Shown one piece after another: positions 32,993 to 40,742 of a stretch of DNA of 55,231 bases. Numbering within the stretch: position 1 is the first letter of the stretch; every line of letters starts with the position of its first letter. The notes beneath the pieces are model-generated. The model did no database searches. It was not told where the DNA came from and saw only the letters and a list, made by a program, of their open reading frames with translations. This DNA is from JBCAWW01 sp039024315 (GTDB lineage: Bacteria; Bacteroidota; Bacteroidia; J057). The position numbers and the translations under genes are program-made. The stretch spans positions 1 through 55,231 of the forward strand of contig JBCCQN010000025.1 of the NCBI GenBank assembly GCA_039024315.1. Reading direction: 5' to 3'.

Positions 32993-34390
32993 CTAACTAA
33001 TCACTTCTAAAGGAGCGGTCTCGGCCCAGGCGCCCCGGGTAAAGTCTGGAAAGGCTTGTGGGGCTCCGCCCTGTTCGACTGAGCGTTCGCTGAGAGGCGA
33101 AACTGCACTCCAAAAACAGCCCTCATAAACGTTTTGATCCAGTGGCAGACCTTCGCGCAAACATTCATAAATACGATAAGCCATCATACCGTCCATGCCG
33201 CCGTGGCCACTTTCACGAGTGGTATTGCTTAAGCGAGTGTAAAGCGGATGGTCATACATCTCATACAATTGCTCAAGCTGCTCGCCTTGGATCCACGAAT
33301 GATGATCTTTGCTAAGCCCTTCAATTCCGCCTTCGATTGCAACCCTCGTTGGGAAGCCGGCCAAAGTACCTTTCGTTCCCTGTACCAGGTTCAGACGAGA
33401 GTAGGGGCGGGGGCTGGTTTCGTCCCATTGCACCATAATGGTTCGACCAAGCGCAGTCTTGATAATTGAAGTATTGAGATCCCCACCTTTGTATTCCAGC
33501 TGATTCCATTTATGATCGGCAGGGTAGTTTTTCTCAGCATAAGCTTTGCGCCCGAGCGCAGGAGTGGAAAAGGAGACGAGAGACTGAAAATTATCATCGC
33601 CGCGCCCTAGATTCATGTATTGAGCCACTGGTCCCAAACCGTGAGTAGGGTAGAGGTTACCATTGCGGTGGGCATAGTGGGGAGTACGCCAAGAACCGGT
33701 GCCGCGCTCTTCATGGGCCATTTGGCCTCGTAATTCATGAATGTAGGAAGCCTCCCCATGTAAAATCTCGCCTATTACGCCCAAACGACACATATTGAGG
33801 TACATGAGTTCGGCACGGCCGTAATTGACGTTTTCCATCATCATGCAATGCTTCTGAGTGCGCTCTGAAGTGATCACAATCTCCCACATTTCGTCCAGCG
33901 TCAGTGCCATCGGTACCTCGGTGAAGGCATGTGCGCCCTGCTTCATGGATTCGATAATCATAGGCGCGTGATTTTTCCAATTGGTACAGACAAACACCAC
34001 ATCAGGTTTTACGTCCACCAACATCTGCCGCCATTTATCTTCGCCTCCAAAGTAGGTAGCTATATTTTGGTGCTGTTTTCCTTTGCCTACTGCTTCGCAG
34101 AACGCTTTTTCTTTTTGGACATTGTCCTCATATAAGTCTGATAGGGCGACTACTTCAAAACCCTCTAGTTGTGCAAGGAAGCGCAGATGATTAGGCCCTC
34201 GATAGCCCAAGCCAATAAAAGCCGCTCTAATGGTCTCTAGCTTTGGCGCCGCAAATCCCCCCATATATTGTTCCTGGGTGCTACGACTAGGAATTTTAAG
34301 CGAACTGCCTTGGAGCCATGGGGCCATCGCAAAGGCGGCACCCGTGAGAGAGGTTTTTTTGATGAAGTTTCTTCTGTCGAGATTTTTCAT
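32993..34390 (-). CDS. GH109-like NAD-dependent glycosidase with Tat signal
   Basis: A 465-residue Gfo/Idh/MocA-fold enzyme matching glycoside hydrolase family 109 (alpha-N-acetylgalactosaminidase). Tat signal: LDRRNFIKKTSLTGAAFAM. Rossmann motif: AAFIGLGYRGPNHL. Family hallmarks: TEVPMALTLDEMWEIV, ENVNYGRAELMYLNM, and HRNGNLYPTHGLGPVAQYMN. GH109 enzymes use NAD in a redox-elimination mechanism on GalNAc glycans. Exported folded to the periplasm. R1 variants at 33073-33094 and 34090-34106 encode LSERSV and AFCEA. Confidence 0.88.
   Translation of the reverse strand: MKNLDRRNFIKKTSLTGAAFAMAPWLQGSSLKIPSRSTQEQYMGGFAAPKLETIRAAFIGLGYRGPNHLRFLAQLEGFEVVALSDLYEDNVQKEKAFCEAVGKGKQHQNIATYFGGEDKWRQMLVDVKPDVVFVCTNWKNHAPMIIESMKQGAHAFTEVPMALTLDEMWEIVITSERTQKHCMMMENVNYGRAELMYLNMCRLGVIGEILHGEASYIHELRGQMAHEERGTGSWRTPHYAHRNGNLYPTHGLGPVAQYMNLGRGDDNFQSLVSFSTPALGRKAYAEKNYPADHKWNQLEYKGGDLNTSIIKTALGRTIMVQWDETSPRPYSRLNLVQGTKGTLAGFPTRVAIEGGIEGLSKDHHSWIQGEQLEQLYEMYDHPLYTRLSNTTRESGHGGMDGMMAYRIYECLREGLPLDQNVYEGCFWSAVSPLSERSVEQGGAPQAFPDFTRGAWAETAPLEVIS
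33073..33094 (+). repeat. R1 long-form variant in GH109-like gene
   Basis: GTTCGACTGAGCGTTCGCTG, then AG. On the coding strand it gives LSERSVEQ, close to GERSVEQ from the copy at 38638-38661. Confidence 0.6.
34090..34106 (-). repeat. R1 variant in GH109-like gene
   Basis: CTGCTTCGCAGAACGCT; stem CTGC/GCAG, loop TTC, encoding AFCEA. Both arms differ from the usual CCGC/GCGG yet still pair. Confidence 0.65.
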
Positions 34391-34492
34391 AGTAGTATTT
34401 CAGAGGGAGTAGTGAGTAGTTCTGTGCAAGTAAAAACCAAAAAGTATACGAGATACGGAAATCTGTGTAAGAAGGTCCGATAGCTTGAATTC

Positions 34493-34500
34493 TACCTTTG
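34493..34500 (+). promoter_or_regulatory. Candidate -7 box for SDR cassette
   Basis: TACCTTTG matches the Bacteroidota -7 consensus TAnnTTTG, 35 bases before the SDR start at 34535. No good -33 TTG is visible at the usual spacing. Confidence 0.45.
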
Positions 34501-34534
34501 TAGTGTTCCTTAAAGCAATAAATAATAAGCGATA

Positions 34535-35479
34535 ATGAATACAAATAAATTTGGTAAAAAAGGCTGGACGCCTGATAGAATAGGAGATTTAAGCGGTAAA
34601 ACATATGTAATAACAGGCACAACGAGCGGAACAGGATTTGAAGCTGCTCGCATACTGCTATCAAAAGGTGCAAAAGTGCTTATGCTGAATCGCAATCCTA
34701 AAAAAGCAGAAGAGATCATAAAGAATTTAAAGCAAAATTTAGGCAATAGTATTGATGTCCTAAATATCCAAATGGATTTGGCAGAACAGGCCTCTGTAAA
34801 AAAAGCAGCACAGGAAGTTCTTGATAAATTGTCTCGAATTGATGCCTTGATTTGTAATGCTGCTATAGCCCAAGTGCCTACTCAAAAGATAACAGTAGAT
34901 GGTTGGGAAAGCCAGATGGGCGTTAATCACTATGGACATTTTACCTTACAAGCTTTGCTTTTTCCATTGATTGAGAAATCAAAAGGGCGTATCGTGACCG
35001 TAGGAAGTATGGGCTATGACATGGGGATTAAAACCATCAAATTTGATGATTTAAACTGGGATAAAGACTATACCGGAAATGATGCCTATAGCCAAAGTAA
35101 ACTCGCACAGATAATGTCTATTTATGAATTACAAGATAGATTGGAGATAGCTGGTAAAACAGATGTCAAAGCCTATGCTTGCCATCCAGGAGCATCAAGA
35201 ACCTCGCTTATTTCAACAAGTGCTTCATTGTTAATGAGAATTATATTTTTCTTGATGACGCCACTGACTCAATCTGCTGAAAAGGGTGCTTATCCACAAT
35301 TAATGTGCGCTACAGAAGAGGACTTAGATCAAAAAGAATTTTATGGACCTACTGGAAGAAGTAACTGGGTTGGACCTGTAGGGGCGCATTCTATCAAGCC
35401 TCACGCCAAAGATAAAGCGGTAGCTAAAAGATTATGGGAACTTTCTGAAAGCCAAACAGCTGTAACTTGGGATATATAA
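34535..35479 (+). CDS. SDR oxidoreductase, protochlorophyllide-reductase-like
   Basis: A 314-residue short-chain dehydrogenase. Cofactor loop TGTTSGTGFEAARILLSKGA, then RNPKKAEE (NADP-type), ICNAAIAQ, VNHYGHFTLQALL, Ser in VTVGSMGY, and the YSQSK catalytic pair. It is longer than minimal SDRs and resembles retinol dehydrogenase or protochlorophyllide-reductase-like members. It is AT-rich with AAA/ATA-heavy codons compared with the flanking genes, suggesting transfer. It opens a three-gene cassette with a membrane protein and an AraC regulator. Confidence 0.87.
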   Translation: MNTNKFGKKGWTPDRIGDLSGKTYVITGTTSGTGFEAARILLSKGAKVLMLNRNPKKAEEIIKNLKQNLGNSIDVLNIQMDLAEQASVKKAAQEVLDKLSRIDALICNAAIAQVPTQKITVDGWESQMGVNHYGHFTLQALLFPLIEKSKGRIVTVGSMGYDMGIKTIKFDDLNWDKDYTGNDAYSQSKLAQIMSIYELQDRLEIAGKTDVKAYACHPGASRTSLISTSASLLMRIIFFLMTPLTQSAEKGAYPQLMCATEEDLDQKEFYGPTGRSNWVGPVGAHSIKPHAKDKAVAKRLWELSESQTAVTWDI

Positions 35480-35503
35480 ATCACAACGCTAAAATCTAAA
35501 TTT

Positions 35504-36016
35504 ATGGATATCTTGAAAATGTCAACCGATTGGGCGAAGGCCGAGCTTTTCTCCACTCCCTTTTTCATCTTAATGGGTTTGGTCTTTATGGCAGGAAGCT
35601 TTGGGTTTTGGCAATTAGGTAAAACTGATCTAGCCAGAGCCTACATTATTCCCACCTTAGTGGCAGGAGGCTTACTCTTGATTGTTGGGCTTGGATTATT
35701 TTTTACCAATAAATCTAGAGTTACCCAATTCAAAAAAGCCTATAGCGAAGATGTCTCCGCCTTTGTAACCTCAGAACTTGAGCGTACGGAAGCGACTTTG
35801 AAAGAATATAAGAATGTAGTCTTTACTGGGGTTCCGATAATCATTGCGGTCTGCGCCTCAGTTATCATGTTTATTAGCACCCCTATCTGGCGGGCAAGGG
35901 TGATTACTACTATCGCAATGTTAGTGGTCATTTTGGTGATAGATGGGGCCGCTCATGCTAGAATAGACGTTTATAATAGACAATTACAACAAGCAGCCCA
36001 AGAATTGAAAAAGTAG
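35504..36016 (+). CDS. Four-TM membrane protein of SDR cassette
   Basis: A 170-residue membrane protein with hydrophobic segments at about 18-37, 46-68, 104-122 and 130-147. A long charged loop (KSRVTQFKKAYSEDVSAFVT and on) separates the second and third. It ends in a short amphipathic helix (QLQQAAQELKK). I do not know the family, but the spacing (24 bases after the SDR, 1 base before the AraC gene) shows it belongs to the cassette. Confidence 0.7.
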   Translation: MDILKMSTDWAKAELFSTPFFILMGLVFMAGSFGFWQLGKTDLARAYIIPTLVAGGLLLIVGLGLFFTNKSRVTQFKKAYSEDVSAFVTSELERTEATLKEYKNVVFTGVPIIIAVCASVIMFISTPIWRARVITTIAMLVVILVIDGAAHARIDVYNRQLQQAAQELKK

Positions 36017-36017
36017 C

Positions 36018-36929
36018 ATGCAGCATTTCAAGACCTTATCCTCCTACCTTGCATATTTGGAATTGCCGCCTTCTGAGCATCCTATGTTGAGTGTGTATAG
36101 TGCCCAAGGAGAGGGCTTCCTACCCTGCCCCAAGGCAAGCTCAGCTCCTATTACCAACGATTGCTATTCCATTAGCTTGAAGAAGTTTGTGAAAGGGGAC
36201 CTTAGTTACGGTAGAACTAAGTATGATTTTACCCATGGAGCTCTGTTTTTTATTGCTCCTAGGCAAGTACTGCAGTGGACTGAAGCTGCAGTCTTTGAAC
36301 AGAAAGGATTCTCCATAAACTTTCACGAAGATTTTGTCAAAGGCACGGAGCTAGCCAAGCAAATAAAGAAATACGGATTCTTCTCTTATTCCGTCAACGA
36401 AGCGCTTCACCTCTCTCCCAAAGAAGAAAAGCAGATCGAAGCAATTGTAGAAAACATTGAGCTAGAATACCAAAACAATCAGGATGCCTTCAGTAAGGAC
36501 ATAATCATATCCCAACTAAGTACGCTTTTAAAGTATGCTGACCGCTTCTATGAAAGGCAGTTTATAAATCGAAAAGAGCTTTCAAACACTTTGTTGGAGC
36601 AATTTAACCTCTTGGTAGGCAATTATTTTGAATCGGGAAAACTGAGAGAAAGCGGCATTCCGAGTATTGAGCAGCTTGCTGAGGAGATGTCTGTATCACA
36701 GCGATACTTAAGCGATACACTTAAAAAAGAGACCGGCAAGACCACTACCGAACATTTGCATTTACAGCTGATTGATGAGGCCAAGAATATTTTGCTACAA
36801 CCAAATAAAAGCATCGCAGAAGTGGCTTACGACTTGGGCTTTGAGTATCCACCCTATTTTTCACGCTTATTCAAGAAAAAAGAAGGACTCAGCCCAACAG
36901 AGTATCGGGAAAAATATAAAATGAATTAG
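36018..36929 (+). CDS. AraC-family regulator of SDR cassette
   Basis: A 303-residue AraC-type regulator. The N-terminal region (SISLKKFVKGDLSYGRTKYD, GALFFIAPRQVLQW) is a cupin-like sensor, and residues about 200-300 hold the DNA-binding domain (IEQLAEEMSVSQRYLSDTLK, SIAEVAYDLGFEYPPYFSRL, FKKKEGLSPTEY). It begins one base after the preceding stop. It probably controls its own operon in response to a small molecule. Base composition resembles the AT-rich cassette members. A terminator lies 89 bases downstream. Confidence 0.88.
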   Translation: MQHFKTLSSYLAYLELPPSEHPMLSVYSAQGEGFLPCPKASSAPITNDCYSISLKKFVKGDLSYGRTKYDFTHGALFFIAPRQVLQWTEAAVFEQKGFSINFHEDFVKGTELAKQIKKYGFFSYSVNEALHLSPKEEKQIEAIVENIELEYQNNQDAFSKDIIISQLSTLLKYADRFYERQFINRKELSNTLLEQFNLLVGNYFESGKLRESGIPSIEQLAEEMSVSQRYLSDTLKKETGKTTTEHLHLQLIDEAKNILLQPNKSIAEVAYDLGFEYPPYFSRLFKKKEGLSPTEYREKYKMN

Positions 36930-37017
36930 CCCGAAATAAAGGGAGAGTCGAGTGAATATCCATTTCTATTCTGCAAGGCTTAGCTTAGCAATGGGTATAG
37001 GCGAAATATATTGAAAA

Positions 37018-37043
37018 ACAGCTTGGAGAAACCTCCAAGCTGT
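37018..37043 (-). terminator. Rho-independent terminator
   Basis: ACAGCTTGGAG pairs with CTCCAAGCTGT around AAAC. Read on the minus strand the stem is followed by TTTTTC, fitting termination of the PEBP gene, while it also separates convergent genes. Confidence 0.85.
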
Positions 37044-37081
37044 GAGATAGCGCCTCCCAGGTGAGGCATGGAAATAAAAGT

Positions 37082-37594
37082 TTAATCACGTTTGTAATAC
37101 ATGATTATGCCCGCCTTGGCGAGGGCATTGTTCCAAAGGTTATACCCTACAATGGCTGGATTGGTGTCCTCATCCAAACCTAGCGAAGCGGTTTTTAGGG
37201 CGTAAACGGTGATGATGTACTGGTGGGTACCATGGCCTTCTGGCGGGCAAGGGCCTCCATAGCCTTTTAAGCCGTAATTGGTGATACTTTGGATCGCACC
37301 TTCAGGCGCCAAAACCAAATCTACATTCCCCGCATTGGCGACTAGCTCGCGCACATCCGCAGGGATATCAAACATCACCCAATGCCACCATCCACTGCCC
37401 GTAGGCGCATCAGGGTCATACATCGTTACGGCAAAACTTTGCGTGCCTTCGGGAGGATTGCTCCACGCAAGATGAGGGGACTGATTTTTTCCAGTGCAGC
37501 CAAAACCGTTAAACTCTTCGGTGACCGTGGCCTCACCACCTAGATCGTGGCTAGAAAGGCTAAAAGTATCAATACTTGAGGTAGGGGCAGACAT
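37082..37594 (-). CDS. PEBP/YbhB-YbcL family protein
   Basis: A 170-residue phosphatidylethanolamine-binding-protein family member. The two signature motifs are DPDAPTGSGWWHWVMFDIP and YGGPCPPEGHGTHQYIITVY, with NQSPHLAW upstream. No signal peptide, so cytoplasmic. Bacterial members bind small anionic ligands and are proposed to modulate kinases, but the role is not established. It is a single gene with its own terminator, 97 bases downstream of an AraC gene on the same strand. Confidence 0.88.
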   Translation of the reverse strand: MSAPTSSIDTFSLSSHDLGGEATVTEEFNGFGCTGKNQSPHLAWSNPPEGTQSFAVTMYDPDAPTGSGWWHWVMFDIPADVRELVANAGNVDLVLAPEGAIQSITNYGLKGYGGPCPPEGHGTHQYIITVYALKTASLGLDEDTNPAIVGYNLWNNALAKAGIIMYYKRD

Positions 37595-37691
37595 AAATAT
37601 TGCTTTAAGGTGAATTTGCTAGTTTAATTACAGCGGCAAATTCGCACCGAAAAGGGGCGCTTTATTTATGCTTCTTGCTCAAAAAGTGTGG

Positions 37692-38543
37692 CTAAAAGTC
37701 CAAATTCCTCATTTGGAACTGTTTCGGGCTGGCCCCAAATTTTTTCTTAAAAGCTTGGGTGAAATTAGAGAGTGATTCATAGCCAATCTCTTCAAATAGG
37801 TCCGAGGGCCGCTTTTGTTGACTACTTAGGAGATAAGCAGCATGCTCCAAACGCTGCGCTTGAAACCAGCGGCTAGGGGTGCTTTGATACTGCTTCTTAA
37901 ATTCTCGTTTAAAAGTCGATAGACTCATATTGCAAAGGAAGGCCAGCTCTTGTAAGCTTAGTTTGTTGAGTTTGTTGCGTTCGATCACATTGGTAAAATG
38001 CCGCTCTCTTGAGTCTTGATGGCCCAGTAAAAAATGTAAGGCCTCCACGCCCTGTGTTTGCACGAGGTAGATCATGATTTCCTTAAACTTTGCCACGAGG
38101 ATTTGATGCTGCAAAGCTTGATCAAGGCGGTACAATTGAGTCAGGCTCTCCACAAAATGCTGAATGTAAGGGTCGTAATCAAAAACCTTAAAAGATTGGG
38201 CCGGCTGGGCGATGGGAGGCTCTAAATCTTGCTCTCTCAAGAATTCAATTAGCATCTCATCTGTAAAAAAAAGCAGGATACTGCGATAGGTTTTATTGGC
38301 CAAAGAAACGTTTTCTGTCATCAGGCAATGCCCCGAGCGAATCAACAAAAACTGTTGCTTGCCTAATTTGATGGGATCGTAATCAGTATAGACTTCTTTA
38401 GTGCCGTCCAGTAAAAAACTAAAAGTATTTTTGCTGAGGTCTACTTTGTTTTTGGTGCAGGTATGGGCAATATGGTAGTTGTACAGCTGGACCTCAGCGG
38501 CGGTATTGGGCAGTAGATCGTCTGGAAGATTGTGAATTCGCAT
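37692..38543 (-). CDS. AraC-family regulator
   Basis: A 283-residue regulator. The N-terminal half has the sensor pattern TFSFLLDGTKEVYTDYD, QQFLLIRSGHCLMTENV and YRSILLFFTDEMLIEFL, as in ExsA-type AraC proteins. The C-terminal domain has two helix-turn-helix units: LSLQELAFLCNMSLSTFKRE and PSDLFEEIGYESLSNFTQAF, ending FKKKFGASPKQF. The target is unknown; the PEBP gene downstream is the nearest co-directional candidate. Confidence 0.85.
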   Translation of the reverse strand: MRIHNLPDDLLPNTAAEVQLYNYHIAHTCTKNKVDLSKNTFSFLLDGTKEVYTDYDPIKLGKQQFLLIRSGHCLMTENVSLANKTYRSILLFFTDEMLIEFLREQDLEPPIAQPAQSFKVFDYDPYIQHFVESLTQLYRLDQALQHQILVAKFKEIMIYLVQTQGVEALHFLLGHQDSRERHFTNVIERNKLNKLSLQELAFLCNMSLSTFKREFKKQYQSTPSRWFQAQRLEHAAYLLSSQQKRPSDLFEEIGYESLSNFTQAFKKKFGASPKQFQMRNLDF

Positions 38544-38594
38544 CTCGAAAGACCAATATCTCGATTATCTGGTAAAAAAATCCTATTTAGGTAC

Positions 38595-39092
38595 ATGAGA
38601 TTCCTACTTTTTACTAGTCTTTTGGTGTTTTTTTACTCCTGCGGAGAACGCTCAGTCGAACAAAAAGGAGCTGTTGAATAGGCGCCTGATTCCCCAGAGA
38701 GTCTCCCGTATGTGGATAGACCTTTTGACCCTGAAGATATTGCAAAGCTTGCCAATATGCCCAATATCCAAGATATGCCTCCGGCCCCTAGCGCGGATCA
38801 ATTTAAGGATTATGATGGGGATTATGAGTTTACTTACATGCAACTGGAATATGCTACTAGGGCCTTAGATTTTAAGTGTAAAGTACAGGTGGCCAATGGT
38901 AACATTAGGGTCATCCAAGCAAAAAATCACCTTACTGGTGGCCCATTAATTATGGAAGGCTATCTTTTCCTCCATAAATCGGGAAATCTCATCATTGTTG
39001 AGAGAGAGGAGCAAAGAGAGGCAGAAGAAGTGGGAGGATGCTCAGAGGCAGTGGTCATTAATTGGGAAAATAAAGAGATTGAATCCTGCTAA
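38595..39092 (+). pseudogene. Lipoprotein gene with in-frame amber stop
   Basis: Reading from ATG 38595 gives MRFLLFTSLLVFFYSCGERS, a complete lipoprotein leader, then VEQKGAVE and a TAG at 38679-38681. The same frame continues without further stops as APDSPESLPYVDRPFDPEDI to 39092 (about 135 more codons). One base change (to CAG, GAG or AAG) would restore a 165-residue lipoprotein. The downstream part alone could start at GTG 38712 but would lack export. Function unknown; the body contains DYDGDYEFTYMQLEYATRAL and a KCKVQVANGN strand. Either a recent nonsense mutation or a sequencing error. Confidence 0.75.
38638..38661 (+). repeat. R1 long-form repeat at a lipobox
   Basis: CCTGCGGAGAACGCTCAGTC, then GAAC. 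It encodes CGERSVE including the lipidated Cys, as does the copy in the DUF1080 lipoprotein. Confidence 0.75.
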
Positions 39093-39145
39093 AAATGCTC
39101 TCAATGCCGAGGCTCCCCTAAAAAATTACTATTTAAAGGGATAGT

Positions 39146-39160
39146 CGTTCCGCGCAGCGG
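39146..39160 (+). repeat. R1 repeat upstream of paralogue 1
   Basis: CGTTCCGCGCAGCGG followed by TAAAAACGAA, 42 bases before the first small membrane-protein gene. Confidence 0.75.
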
Positions 39161-39202
39161 TAAAAACGAATAGATATCTCCCAAATCTTTTAAAAATCTC
39201 TT

Positions 39203-39673
39203 ATGTGGCAAGGCACCAACGAATATGAAGAAATAAACGCTTTAGTGGATCATAAAGCAGAAAAAGAGGGGGAATTCAGGTCTTTTAAACGCCTTTTAAA
39301 AAAGAATTCGATGTGGTTTAGCTTTTTACTCTCCTTCTTTGTGGGGATGGAGCGGCTAGATTATCAGCCTTGTCGGTTACAGCCTGCGTATAATTCAGTA
39401 GAGGTTAACCTAACAGATCGCAACTCTGATTATTGGAAGAGGAAGCTATATTTTAATTACTCCTCGGTTTTTGTTTCTAGCTACACTAGCTTTATTGAAT
39501 GCGCAGGCCTACCTTTTAGAGGCGAGCTGAGTTTCAATCCTCATCCCTCACAAAATAGAGATGATCCCCCAAATGAGCCTCCCGTTACCCCATTACCCGA
39601 TTGGGGTGATTTATATCTAAAATATACTCGTGTTATGGGGAGAAAGCGTGCTAGCTATGATTATGTTTTGTAA
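39203..39673 (+). CDS. Small single-TM protein, paralogue 1
   Basis: A 156-residue protein of unknown function. A charged N-terminus (MWQGTNEYEEINALVDHKAE) and a short basic stretch (RLLKKNSM) precede one hydrophobic segment (WFSFLLSFFVGMERLD). A polar, Tyr/Pro/Asn-rich C-terminus follows, probably outside the cytoplasm. It shares layout and scattered identities with the gene at 39824: MW start, VDH/IDH, KK/E-rich helix, SFF..ME.L, and a late P.W..LY. The two are likely a duplicated pair, each with a repeat just upstream. Confidence 0.6.
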   Translation: MWQGTNEYEEINALVDHKAEKEGEFRSFKRLLKKNSMWFSFLLSFFVGMERLDYQPCRLQPAYNSVEVNLTDRNSDYWKRKLYFNYSSVFVSSYTSFIECAGLPFRGELSFNPHPSQNRDDPPNEPPVTPLPDWGDLYLKYTRVMGRKRASYDYVL

Positions 39674-39741
39674 TTTATTTACGGCCTTGCCGAACGCTCT
39701 TCCCAAATTGCATAGGGGCCTAGTTCTAAGTCTTAGGTTAA

Positions 39742-39779
39742 GCGTTCCGCGTCTCGATAGTTATCGGGAGTAAAAACGA
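39742..39779 (+). repeat. R1-R2 composite repeat
   Basis: GCGTTCCGCG of R1 continues into a decayed R2 palindrome (TCTCGATAGTTATCGGGAG) and then TAAAAACGAC, upstream of the second paralogue. Similar to 29745-29780. Confidence 0.7.
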
Positions 39780-39823
39780 CAACGAGATAGGCTTAGACTC
39801 GTACCTAAGATAAAAATCTTCCC

Positions 39824-40264
39824 ATGTGGCGATACTCTGATAATGAAGCGATCCGCGAGCAAATAGATCATACCCTTAAAAAAGAGGAAGAGTTGTCGCT
39901 TTTTATGCGTCTCTGGAAGCGAAATTTTGGCTTTCTGACGTTAGTTATATCCTTTTTCCTGATGATGGAAAAGCTTAATCCCGACCAAGTTAGACTCAAA
40001 AACGAGGATGCGATCGTCCAGAATATTAACTGGGATCCTTGGGTGGATAACAACCATTACAATTGGGATCATATTACTGTTGCCGCCACTGGAGAGCTTC
40101 TTCCATACTTTAAGTATCAACCTATTTTAGTGCCCAGCTACCCCCATCAAAGTGAAGCGAATTATATTACTGCTCCTCCTAATTGGAAAGTATTATATCC
40201 GCAGACTTCTGTTACGGTGCTTTCCCTAAATTGTAGCGGCCTGATCTGCTATAATTATCTGTAG
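39824..40264 (+). CDS. Small single-TM protein, paralogue 2
   Basis: A 146-residue protein with the same plan as 39203: MWRYSDNEAIREQIDHTLKK, basic RLWKRN, one hydrophobic segment (FGFLTLVISFFLMMEKLN), then a polar C-terminal region with PPNWKVLYPQ and two Cys near the end (LNCSGLICYNYL). Sequence identity to paralogue 1 is highest across residues 1-55 and low after, so the exposed domain has diverged. It lies just ahead of the 40743-48686 cluster on the same strand; whether it belongs to it is unknown. Confidence 0.6.
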   Translation: MWRYSDNEAIREQIDHTLKKEEELSLFMRLWKRNFGFLTLVISFFLMMEKLNPDQVRLKNEDAIVQNINWDPWVDNNHYNWDHITVAATGELLPYFKYQPILVPSYPHQSEANYITAPPNWKVLYPQTSVTVLSLNCSGLICYNYL

Positions 40265-40742
40265 GCTTTGCCGAAGGCTGATCTCAAGAAAGCTGCAATA
40301 TGGCTCTGAGAGGCAGAGGAGAATAAAAACTTATACCCTGCAGTGGGAATATCAGGGTTTTTAGTACTTAGATAATAGTATTCAGTATGAAGACCTGAGA
40401 AAGTTAGGCAATGTGGTTCATCAAGACCTTTTTTCTCTGTACCAAATACTTTTACTCCATACTTGAGAAATTTGGAAAAGGAATACCATTTTTCTGGTAT
40501 TGATCCGCGAATGGCAAGGCAATTAATTTGATGCTATGAAGTAGGGAAAAAATATTCCTCTACGTAGGGATGTAATTCCGTTTTTGTGAGCGTCTTTAGG
40601 GAGTAAGCAAAATTACGATAAGCTTTAAAGTTTAGAACTCGAAAACAAATTGGTTTTCTGTAAGGTGTCTATCGCACTTTGCATGGATATTCTTTGCCTT
40701 TATGCTTCTATCTCAAACATAAAACGACCCAAGCTATTTAAG
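40265..40742. other. Long intergenic region before SPF cluster
   Basis: 478 bases without a credible gene. Contains R2 copy C (40361-40464), a decayed R1 fragment (GCTTTGCCGAAGGC, near 40265-40279), and an AT-rich leader up to the start at 40743, where the cluster promoter should be. No clean TAnnTTTG box was found. Confidence 0.5.
40361..40464 (+). repeat. R2 intergenic element, copy C
   Basis: Begins TAGTACTTAGATAATAGTAT, carries AAGACCTGAGAAAG and CAAGACCTTTTTTCTC. It ends with CTTTTACTCC in place of the CCCGAAAGCTTTCGGG palindrome, so it is a copy lacking that module. Confidence 0.75.

Noticed and set aside
34296..34673. 125-codon minus-strand frame across the SDR cassette promoter
   Set aside because: Overlaps two supported genes and the promoter; it appears open only because of the AT-rich sequence.
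38679..38681. Selenocysteine or programmed readthrough at the amber codon
   Set aside because: The codon is TAG rather than TGA, and no specific downstream structure or family precedent was seen; mutation or error is simpler.
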